Origin: Promethearchaeota archaeon
GTDB lineage: Archaea; Asgardarchaeota; Lokiarchaeia; Sigynarchaeales; SOKP01
Direction of reading: 5' to 3'
DNA length: 10,484 nucleotides
Assembly (NCBI GenBank): GCA_019057775.1
Contig: JAHLWT010000136.1
Coordinates: forward strand, 1-10,484
Shown: positions 5,332 through 10,484 of the stretch, piece by piece
Numbering within the stretch: the stretch's first letter is position 1
How the letters are laid out: every line of letters begins with the position of its first letter
Notes under the pieces: generated by a model
Database searches by the model: none
What the model was told of the DNA's origin: nothing
The model's input: the letters and a program-made list of their open reading frames with translations, nothing else
Program-made: the position numbers and the translations under genes

Positions 5332-5922
5332 CTACTTAGCATAATCTCCCTTTTTATGAAAGAATTCATAATATCCTTCGTAATCAATATCTAATCTTTT
5401 TTCATCAATAAAAATATAGCTCCTGAATCTACTATTCTTAAACCTCATCTCCCCCATATTCATATAAAGATCAGCAATTTTAATTGGAATTTGTCTTAAG
5501 GCCAACCAAAATTGAAATCTTTTAAAGGCTAACCAGTTTTCAGAAGTATCATCGCTTTCTAAAGCTTTTTCTAAATTTTTAAAAGCTATATCTATCTCAT
5601 CAATATCAATTTTACCATATCCTTCTATTTTTCTTTTTAATTCTTCTGAATCTATGTTTATCTTAATTTCTCCTAATTCTTCCTTATCTAAGTATTTATA
5701 TAAACCTTTATCAAAGTAATCATGTTTAAGAGCATCTTCAAATCCTTCCCTTACTGTTTTTATCCTATTTTCTTTTCCTTCTATTAATCCAACCTCGTTC
5801 GCTATAATGAATTCACAGGCTTCTGTTGATACCAACCCCTTAAGCTCTGTTTTCTTTGTTTGTATCTCCTTTTCTAATTCTTCTAATGATATATATTTTA
5901 ATATTTCTTCTCTATAATTCAT
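5332..5922 (-). CDS. 196-aa protein with RPA-like N-terminal helical segment
   Basis: The N-terminus (residues 1-50) reads ...EELEKEIQTKKTELKGLVSTEACEFIIANEVGL. This resembles the segment at the start of archaeal replication protein A, where helices are followed by a LLSEEAAxLLVAKELG-type motif. No OB fold or zinc finger is visible in the remainder, which is acidic and helical, with an aromatic C-terminus (GYYEFFHKK). A partner of the helicase or of single-stranded DNA is inferred from this segment and from position: it starts 39 nt after the MCM stop, on the same strand, and ends the operon. A GINS- or RPA-like replication accessory is a guess. ATG at 5922 is the only sensible start, since another ATG 7 nt upstream is out of frame and stops at once. 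Confidence 0.75.
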   Translation of the reverse strand: MNYREEILKYISLEELEKEIQTKKTELKGLVSTEACEFIIANEVGLIEGKENRIKTVREGFEDALKHDYFDKGLYKYLDKEELGEIKINIDSEELKRKIEGYGKIDIDEIDIAFKNLEKALESDDTSENWLAFKRFQFWLALRQIPIKIADLYMNMGEMRFKNSRFRSYIFIDEKRLDIDYEGYYEFFHKKGDYAK

Positions 5923-5961
5923 CTTTCATTGCCTCTTTTACTCGGTTAATAATAACTTCGT

Positions 5962-8184
5962 TCAAATAACTCTGCTTAGTAAAAAATGAGTTTTATTGCC
6001 CTTTACACCTACTACATATCCAATGCTTTCGATATATTTTATGTTTTCTTTGTTTTCAAGTAATCCTCGATATGTATTATTAGATAGATTGTTTTCGCTT
6101 GGCATGTATTTATCGATTCTATTTGTTATTACTGGATCTTTTATTACAGGATCGTGATAAGGGAAATAATGGCTTTCTAAGAAATCTCTTATGAAATCAA
6201 TATGCTCTGAAATTGGGATCTCTGTATGTAATTCACTTAATAAAACAAAAGTCTTCCTAAAGATTTCGTTCATATCAAAAACCCTTATCTCGAACAAAAG
6301 ATCTTTTTCCTGAAATGGAATAATTGTATTTATCAAATGCTTTTTCAAATATTCAATATCAGAATCATCTACTTCTTTTTTAAGTCGTAATGCTGAGATT
6401 CCTTTAACTATCTTAGTTATAATTATTGATTCCCTAGGAGTTATAATTTCACCAAGTTTCTTTTCTTGGAAAAATTGATTGTTAAGTTTTTCAATTACAT
6501 CGATTAAATCTTGAGATATTATAATTCCTTCTGAATATAATCTCTTCGCTTCAAATACGTAATTATAAATCCTCTCTTTCGATTCTATATTATTGATTGA
6601 TTTAAAATTTCTCCTGAACAAAATCCGATTAATTATTTTTTTTAACTTAGGAACAGCATAATGTAAATCAAACCTATCTAAAATCGATAACTGATCTTCG
6701 GGAAATCCTATGTTCTTAATTAAAGGTTTAGAATAATCGTAAGATTCGTTTTCTGTTTTATAATTTAAAGACAAAATAACAGATTCCTTTGCGGGAGCAT
6801 TTATCACCGTTCCATCTAATGCTCGTGCTATTTTCCCATCGTCTAAGTACTTAAGACACTCTAATGCGTCTTCTTTTAAATATTGAGATTCATCTATCAA
6901 TAAAGTCTTTTTATTATAATATGCTAAAGCACCATATCTTTTAACTAAGTTTTTTTCTTGATTATTCCTTTGGGCAGTGGGTATTAATCCTTTTGCAGTT
7001 GTATTGCTCCCATAAATTATTCCAAACATATTTTGTCCTAAAATCTCTTGAAATGCTCTTCCTATACGTGTTTTTAAGGAACCTTTATGCCCCCCAATTA
7101 TACTATTTAAACTATTTCTCTTGTTCTCGTTTTCATCCCAAGAATCGCACGTTATAAACGACAAACTCATTAAAAGTTTGGTGGGGAAGTAATCGTAGAT
7201 TCCTTTTGAATAGGGATGAATTGAATCAATTAAATCATTACAATATTGGGGATCCTTTTCTAATTGATTGTATAACTCTTTAACTATTCTTTCATCAATT
7301 ATTTTGCTTTCTCTTGGTTTTACGTCTAAAACCTCAATATAATATAAGATTTCAGGATCATCTCTATTTGAATATATATCGGCTGTATCAATCTGGAGTA
7401 TGCCCAACACTTCTATTTCTTCATTTAAATTTATCCCTTTTGCTTTTTCTATAAAATATGATATGTTCTCTCGAATTATACACTTTTTCTCTTCAATTTC
7501 CTTATTTATATCAATATCCTCAATGTTAAATTTCCTTATTTCAAAGATTTCGCATTTTTCTTCAATTAATCTAAAATCGTATTTATTTTTTCTTCCCTTG
7601 CATCGTGGATTCATACAAAAATTAGGTAGTCTATATTTCTCTCTCGTTTTACGATATGTAGGAATTGTATCGAATTCATCACCACAAAACAGACATTGAA
7701 ACACCATTTTACTGAATTCATTAGAACGCTCTAATCCAATATTCGTTTTTCTTACTATAAAATTACATATTTTCCCTCTATGTTTCTTCCAATCTCTCGA
7801 ACTGTCAATAACCTCAGGTATCAAACTTTCAATATCTATTGCATCAGGGATAATATGCAAATCTTCCGATTTTACTTCAAATCGTTCAAATAAATCTTTT
7901 ACATCTGGATCAAAGCTTAATCTATCGTATAATCCGGTTTTAAAATTATCTATAAATTTCTTAGGCTCTTTTCGAAACCTCTCAATAAGCTCATTATCTA
8001 AATCTTTTAACTCAAGTCTTAATTCTGGGACATAATTAACTAAATCTCCCGAAAGAATCCTATTTATTATTGGTTTAATGTACTTTTTTTCAAATTTAGA
8101 TGTTCTGAAGAAATCTTCGATTATCTTGTTATAATCAATTGGCACACTTGATTTTGGCATACCTTTATTGCTTTCTTTACTCAT
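5962..8184 (-). CDS. mcm: MCM-family replicative DNA helicase (divergent, element-encoded)
   Basis: The hexameric 3'-5' helicase of archaeal replication. The N-terminal helical A domain is followed by a zinc knuckle with C164, C167, C190 and C195, then an OB-like region. AAA+ motor: Walker A GHKGSLKT (365-372, K371; canonical MCM is GDPGTAKS), Walker B LLIDES (428-433), sensor 1 N474 in LSLNY, arginine finger R504 in LDRFDL (canonical SRFD), and ITPRES (581-586) at the sensor-2 position, followed by the ALRLKKEVDDSD lid region typical of MCM. The last 60 residues look like the C-terminal winged helix. The 740-aa length fits. GGAGAGG four bases before ATG supports the start. Motif drift suggests a long-separated mobile-element lineage rather than a host chromosomal copy. 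It lies 28 nt after the 134-aa gene and is presumably co-transcribed with it. Confidence 0.93.
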   Translation of the reverse strand: MSKESNKGMPKSSVPIDYNKIIEDFFRTSKFEKKYIKPIINRILSGDLVNYVPELRLELKDLDNELIERFRKEPKKFIDNFKTGLYDRLSFDPDVKDLFERFEVKSEDLHIIPDAIDIESLIPEVIDSSRDWKKHRGKICNFIVRKTNIGLERSNEFSKMVFQCLFCGDEFDTIPTYRKTREKYRLPNFCMNPRCKGRKNKYDFRLIEEKCEIFEIRKFNIEDIDINKEIEEKKCIIRENISYFIEKAKGINLNEEIEVLGILQIDTADIYSNRDDPEILYYIEVLDVKPRESKIIDERIVKELYNQLEKDPQYCNDLIDSIHPYSKGIYDYFPTKLLMSLSFITCDSWDENENKRNSLNSIIGGHKGSLKTRIGRAFQEILGQNMFGIIYGSNTTAKGLIPTAQRNNQEKNLVKRYGALAYYNKKTLLIDESQYLKEDALECLKYLDDGKIARALDGTVINAPAKESVILSLNYKTENESYDYSKPLIKNIGFPEDQLSILDRFDLHYAVPKLKKIINRILFRRNFKSINNIESKERIYNYVFEAKRLYSEGIIISQDLIDVIEKLNNQFFQEKKLGEIITPRESIIITKIVKGISALRLKKEVDDSDIEYLKKHLINTIIPFQEKDLLFEIRVFDMNEIFRKTFVLLSELHTEIPISEHIDFIRDFLESHYFPYHDPVIKDPVITNRIDKYMPSENNLSNNTYRGLLENKENIKYIESIGYVVGVKGNKTHFLLSRVI

Positions 8185-8212
8185 TATTCCTCTCCTTTTT
8201 TTATAATAATCT

Positions 8213-8617
8213 TCATTTTATCTCTAATTTTTTTTCCTGGCTTCTGAGTGCTATTCTAATATAATCCCTGAACTTAAAACCATATTTCGAATGAAATGGT
8301 TGTTTTGACACTTTTTTTAAAATTTTTAAATGTATTTGTTTAAGTGAATTTTTATATTCTTTTCCATCAATATTTATTCTATAAATATATCCCCCATATT
8401 TACCATAGGGAGAATCTAAATCTTTAATTCTCTTAATTTCAAGAAGCTCAATAGGAAAATCTAGTATTATATCCTTTATTCTTTTGACGGTATTTCCATC
8501 TTTATCCATAGTTTCTTTGATAACATAAACGCTTGTCTTATCCGTTTCTACATAATATATCTCAACACAATCATTTCCTATTGGTTTCCTTTTTATCCAA
8601 TCTTCTTCCTTCGCCAT
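8213..8617 (-). CDS. 134-aa hypothetical protein upstream of MCM
   Basis: Not recognised. A lysine-rich protein with no membrane segment. The first half is beta-rich with acidic turns (DCVEIYYVETDKTSVYVIKE); the middle contains YGGYIYRINIDGKEYKNSLKQIH, a beta-hairpin leading into a basic helix; the end is basic (FKFRDYIRIALRSQEKK). It lies 28 nt before MCM, so a replication or DNA-binding role is plausible from context only. It starts 21 nt after the stop of the membrane-protein gene, with no strong ribosome site, hinting at translational coupling. Confidence 0.75.
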   Translation of the reverse strand: MAKEEDWIKRKPIGNDCVEIYYVETDKTSVYVIKETMDKDGNTVKRIKDIILDFPIELLEIKRIKDLDSPYGKYGGYIYRINIDGKEYKNSLKQIHLKILKKVSKQPFHSKYGFKFRDYIRIALRSQEKKLEIK

Positions 8618-8638
8618 TTAATTATTTCACTTTTTTTT

Positions 8639-8857
8639 TTATATTGTACCTAAAATTCTTAAAATCATTAAAATTAGAAAGGCGATCCCCAGCAAGAAAT
8701 AAAAAATTGCCGTATAGTCTTTTGCCCTTCCCAATCTGCCCTCCTTCCTTGAAATCATTCCTCCCATTCTCTTTGAAGCCACTTTGCCCATTTTCTTCTT
8801 AGGCTTCTTGGCTTTCTTCCTTTTTCTTTTCTGCTTGAATTTTTTAATTGTTTTCAT
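8639..8857 (-). CDS. small basic protein with one C-terminal membrane helix
   Basis: 72 aa. Residues 1-45 are extremely basic (KKFKQKRKRKKAKKPKKK, then KVASKRMGGMISRKEGRLGR). Residues about 50-68 (AIFYFLLGIAFLILMILRI) are a clear transmembrane helix, giving a tail-anchored layout with the basic part likely cytoplasmic. It could tether nucleic acid to the membrane, act as a virion or egress protein, or be a small toxin; nothing decides. Internal Met23 (MGKVASKRM) is an alternative start, since no good ribosome site precedes Met1. The antisense open frame (8533-8802) is its shadow. Confidence 0.6.
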   Translation of the reverse strand: MKTIKKFKQKRKRKKAKKPKKKMGKVASKRMGGMISRKEGRLGRAKDYTAIFYFLLGIAFLILMILRILGTI

Positions 8858-8861
8858 TTTC

Positions 8862-8903
8862 TTATTCTTTCAAATCACTTATCCTACTCTCATATTGATT
8901 CAT
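8862..8903 (-). CDS. possible 13-codon upstream leader ORF
   Basis: ATG with an upstream AGGTG, encoding MNQYESRISDLKE and stopping 4 nt before the start of the basic membrane protein. That gene lacks its own ribosome site, so translation through this mini-ORF might deliver ribosomes. May be chance. Confidence 0.2.
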   Translation of the reverse strand: MNQYESRISDLKE

Positions 8904-8935
8904 TACTTACACCTAATATGCATGTTTGTATATTA

Positions 8936-9265
8936 TCAGTAATATTTTCTTTGAAAAAGTTTATTCCTTATAACATCTATAATTATAATAACAGGTTCTT
9001 TTTTGAGATTAGTACATGTAATCTCTAGAGTATTCTTAACCCAGCTTATTTGATAATCAATTAGTTTACCATCTTCCTTAATACGTCCAAGATTCCCTAT
9101 AATCCAACAAATATTTTCCTTAAGAATGGATGTTATACATAAATTCGGCTGTATATCATTTATCCGCTTGACAAGATTTTTATAGATGGTTAGATTTCCA
9201 ATTAAAGCTCGTTCTAATTCGCTTATTTTTCTATCTCCTATGAGTAAGTTTTTAGTTTTGCTCAT
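8936..9265 (-). CDS. 109-aa hypothetical protein
   Basis: Not recognised. The helical N-terminal half (ISELERALIGNLTIYKNLVKRIND) is followed by a mixed alpha/beta half with strands LIDYQISWVKNTLEITCT and EPVIIIIDVI. Three cysteines (C43, C53 and C84) form no metal-binding pattern. Cytoplasmic by absence of a signal or membrane helix (the IIII run is too short). It begins 9 nt after the stop of the 49-aa gene, whose tail carries the weak GGAAATGAG region preceding it. Confidence 0.65.
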   Translation of the reverse strand: MSKTKNLLIGDRKISELERALIGNLTIYKNLVKRINDIQPNLCITSILKENICWIIGNLGRIKEDGKLIDYQISWVKNTLEITCTNLKKEPVIIIIDVIRNKLFQRKYY

Positions 9266-9274
9266 TTCTTTTTC

Positions 9275-9424
9275 TCATTTCCTTTTTATAAATCTTGTTT
9301 TTCCTTCATTATTATACTCGATTTTAAAATTACATTCATTCTTGATATAAATATCAATACTTTCTTCATCCGTTTCATCATGCTTAACAGTATAAGTTTT
9401 TTCATCAAATTTTAATTGATCCAT
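9275..9424 (-). CDS. 49-aa hypothetical protein, translationally coupled
   Basis: A short gene: MDQLKFDEKTYTVKHDETDE, then ESIDIYIKNECNFKIEYNNE and a basic end (GKTRFIKRK). The ribosome site GGAGGTG (9432-9438, minus sense) sits 7 nt before the ATG and inside the end of the upstream 92-aa gene, whose TAA directly abuts this ATG. That is the strongest ribosome site seen in the window and makes the gene credible in spite of its size. An acidic beta-rich core with a basic tail; function unknown. Confidence 0.7.
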   Translation of the reverse strand: MDQLKFDEKTYTVKHDETDEESIDIYIKNECNFKIEYNNEGKTRFIKRK

Positions 9425-9703
9425 TTAGAAACACCTCCAATCTCCCAATATATCTCCCATTCGTCGTTTAATTTTCTTAGATTCGTCTTTAACTTCTTTA
9501 ATTACATCTTGTAGAAATGAAGTTATACCTTTTTTATTTATTTCAAATAAATAATTAATATGTTTGAAGATTAGCTTTAAATAGAGTTTCCAGCTTTTTA
9601 TATCATTTAACTTGAAAATCCTTTCATTAATTAAAAGTTCTATAATTTTCTCTCTTATTTCCATAAAGGTCATCACTGAATACTTCTTATTTTTTGTTGG
9701 CAT
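9425..9703 (-). CDS. 92-aa helical hypothetical protein
   Basis: Not recognised. After MPTKNKKYSV almost everything is predicted helical and basic (MEIREKIIELLINERIF, SWKLYLKLIFKHINYLFE, ITSFLQDVIKEVKDESKKIKRRM), ending GDWRCF. No membrane segment or motif. First gene after a 126-bp gap, so it likely opens a transcript. Its stop touches the next ATG, giving a tight 92-49-109 aa cluster. Confidence 0.65.
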   Translation of the reverse strand: MPTKNKKYSVMTFMEIREKIIELLINERIFKLNDIKSWKLYLKLIFKHINYLFEINKKGITSFLQDVIKEVKDESKKIKRRMGDILGDWRCF

Positions 9704-9829
9704 AGTCTCTTTATATCAAGAAAAGTTTTTACTTACCGAAAACCTCGATGATATTTACCAAAAGGTTAATAAATAAAAAGAATAAGTAATTCATAGAGAA
9801 TTAATATAAAATCCGTCCCCGGAACAAAA
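9704..9829 (-). promoter_or_regulatory. intergenic region upstream of the 92-aa gene
   Basis: Probable promoter for the run down to MCM. Minus-sense AT box CTTTTTATTTATTAACC (about 9764-9780) could be the TATA element, 60-75 nt from the start codon. Between it and the gene are two similar motifs, CCTTTTGGTAAATA and GGTTTTCGGTAAGTA, which may be operator half-sites. CCGGAACAAAATT (9819-9831) is the inverse of a segment at about 4394-4406. Confidence 0.35.
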
Positions 9830-10009
9830 TTACTTCTCTTTTTTCTTTTCTTGTTTATTGCCTCCTTTTAATTCCGAATTCAAATTATCCATATTCTTAT
9901 TTACTGAATCTAACTCTCCGAACTGAGATTTTAAGGAATTGATTAGAACTTTCAGTATATTAATTTCTGGATTCTCTTTCGGGGATTTATTTTTTAAACT
10001 TTTAATCAT
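9830..10009 (-). CDS. 59-aa coiled-coil-like small protein
   Basis: Begins MIKSLKNKSPKENPEINIL, continues KVLINSLKSQFGELDSVNKN and MDNLNSELKGG, and ends in a basic tail (NKQEKKKEK). Spacing of hydrophobics (I, L, V, L, F, L, V, M, L, L) suggests a short coiled coil. AAGGAG lies 9 nt before the ATG and overlaps the stop codon of the RHH gene (TAAGGAG), so the two are coupled in one transcript. Function unknown; an RHH partner or antitoxin-like companion is possible by position only. Confidence 0.7.
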   Translation of the reverse strand: MIKSLKNKSPKENPEINILKVLINSLKSQFGELDSVNKNMDNLNSELKGGNKQEKKKEK

Positions 10010-10021
10010 TTTAAAATCTCC

Positions 10022-10222
10022 TTAGCTTGAAGTTTTTTGTTTTTCGATCCATAAAATCAATCCATCTTCAACGGTTTGAGTAAAATGACCAAAAGTATTA
10101 CCGTGGATTTTCACCAATTCTAAATTCACTTTTTTAACTACTTCTTTTGATAATTCTAAGCAAACCTTTTTTTTACCAGGTTTTATTTTTTTCCCACCTA
10201 TATTTTTTATATTTATTTTAAT
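10022..10222 (-). CDS. ribbon-helix-helix (CopG/Arc-like) regulator with non-standard start
   Basis: The open frame encodes IKINIKNIGGKKIKPGKKK, then the RHH core: a short basic strand KKKVCLEL (17-24), helix 1 SKEVVKKVNLELVKIHG (25-41), a turn, and helix 2 TFGHFTQTVEDGLILWIEKQ (43-62). RHH proteins are dimeric DNA binders, often autoregulatory. No ATG, GTG or TTG exists in frame between an upstream TAA and the core. AAGAGG sits 7 nt before an ATT codon at 10222-10220 (and 4 before ATA), so ATT or ATA initiation is proposed; an indel in the A-runs at the 5' end is the other explanation. It precedes the 59-aa gene. Dyads at 10307-10378 upstream are candidate operators. Confidence 0.6.
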   Translation of the reverse strand: MKINIKNIGGKKIKPGKKKVCLELSKEVVKKVNLELVKIHGNTFGHFTQTVEDGLILWIEKQKTSS

Positions 10223-10306
10223 TATATTTCCTCTTAGGATTTATAGTTATTGGTCAAGTAAAAACACAAAAAAGTAAAATTGAGTATATTAATGAAGTAT
10301 GGAAAA

Positions 10307-10378
10307 ATACCAGTAAAATGGTATAATTCCTTTGGTCATCTATATCCCAGATTACTTAAATACCAAAAGAATGGTATT
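10307..10378. promoter_or_regulatory. two TACCA-N6-TGGTA dyads, candidate operators
   Basis: ATACCA-N6-TGGTAT (10307-10324) and AATACCA-N6-TGGTATT (10359-10378) share the same arms and the same loop length, with centres 53 bp apart (about five helical turns). They lie 85-155 bp upstream of the RHH gene. RHH dimers bind short inverted repeats of this sort, so autoregulation is a reasonable inference. A weaker dyad ACCCA-AAAG-TGGGT follows at 10408-10421. Confidence 0.6.
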
Positions 10379-10484
10379 CCCCACATCGATATTTAGTCAC
10401 AGTATCTACCCAAAAGTGGGTTGATATAGAAAAATAATAATAAAAAAATTAAAGGTTAACTTTTGCTGTAATATATGGATTCCC
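10379..10484. other. right edge, no gene seen
   Basis: AT-rich with one short dyad (10408-10421) and TATA-like AT tracts on the plus strand near 10430-10475, which may belong to a promoter for a gene starting beyond the window. Confidence 0.3.

Noticed and set aside
7400..7699. 99-aa plus-strand open frame
   Set aside because: Antisense to the MCM zinc-knuckle region, S/F-rich shadow of a lysine- and glutamate-rich gene.
8533..8802. 89-aa plus-strand open frame with P/L/S-rich sequence
   Set aside because: Antisense of the lysine-rich basic membrane protein; its composition is explained by that.

Overview
This is an AT-rich (by eye about 70-75% A+T) archaeal accessory segment. Three genes set the domain: a transcription factor B (TFB/TFIIB type), an MCM replicative helicase and a predicted ribbon-helix-helix regulator. 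Genes are small and packed, several have GGAG/GGAGG ribosome sites, and all the well-supported ones lie on the minus strand. There is no rRNA, tRNA or ordinary metabolic gene. Together with a replication operon, repeat arrays and Cas-less CRISPR-like repeats, this suggests an archaeal virus, provirus or large plasmid. A lokiarchaeal/Asgard host is possible from composition and gene style, but that is inference only.

Left part (1-3110): a TFB gene whose last ~60 residues are in another frame (a +1 frameshift near 340-351); directly upstream of it, a 451-aa protein with a helix-turn-helix and a PD-(D/E)XK nuclease-like C-terminus; an intergenic region carrying a two-repeat, one-spacer mini-CRISPR (2730-2819); and a 72-aa hypothetical protein.

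Middle part (3125-5330): about 2.2 kb with no intact gene. It holds a decayed gene read in three frames (3451-3910), then six ~29-nt repeats at 58-61 nt period (3888-4216). These resemble the mini-CRISPR repeats, but most of the 'spacers' contain palindromes. Inverted flanking elements near 3253 and 4384 bracket this block. Further right is an inverted array of CTTGTAAA / TTTACAAG boxes, the right arm at exactly 21-bp spacing (4780-4988). It is a good candidate for an origin, centromere or operator array.

Right part (5332-10222): a minus-strand run, read from right to left: a predicted RHH regulator with no ATG/GTG/TTG start; a 59-aa coiled-coil-like protein; 92-aa, 49-aa and 109-aa hypothetical proteins; a basic single-span membrane protein; a 134-aa hypothetical protein; the MCM helicase; and a 196-aa protein whose N-terminus resembles the helical segment found in archaeal RPA proteins. 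This looks like a self-contained replication module. Paired dyads (10307-10378) upstream of the RHH gene are its likely operators.
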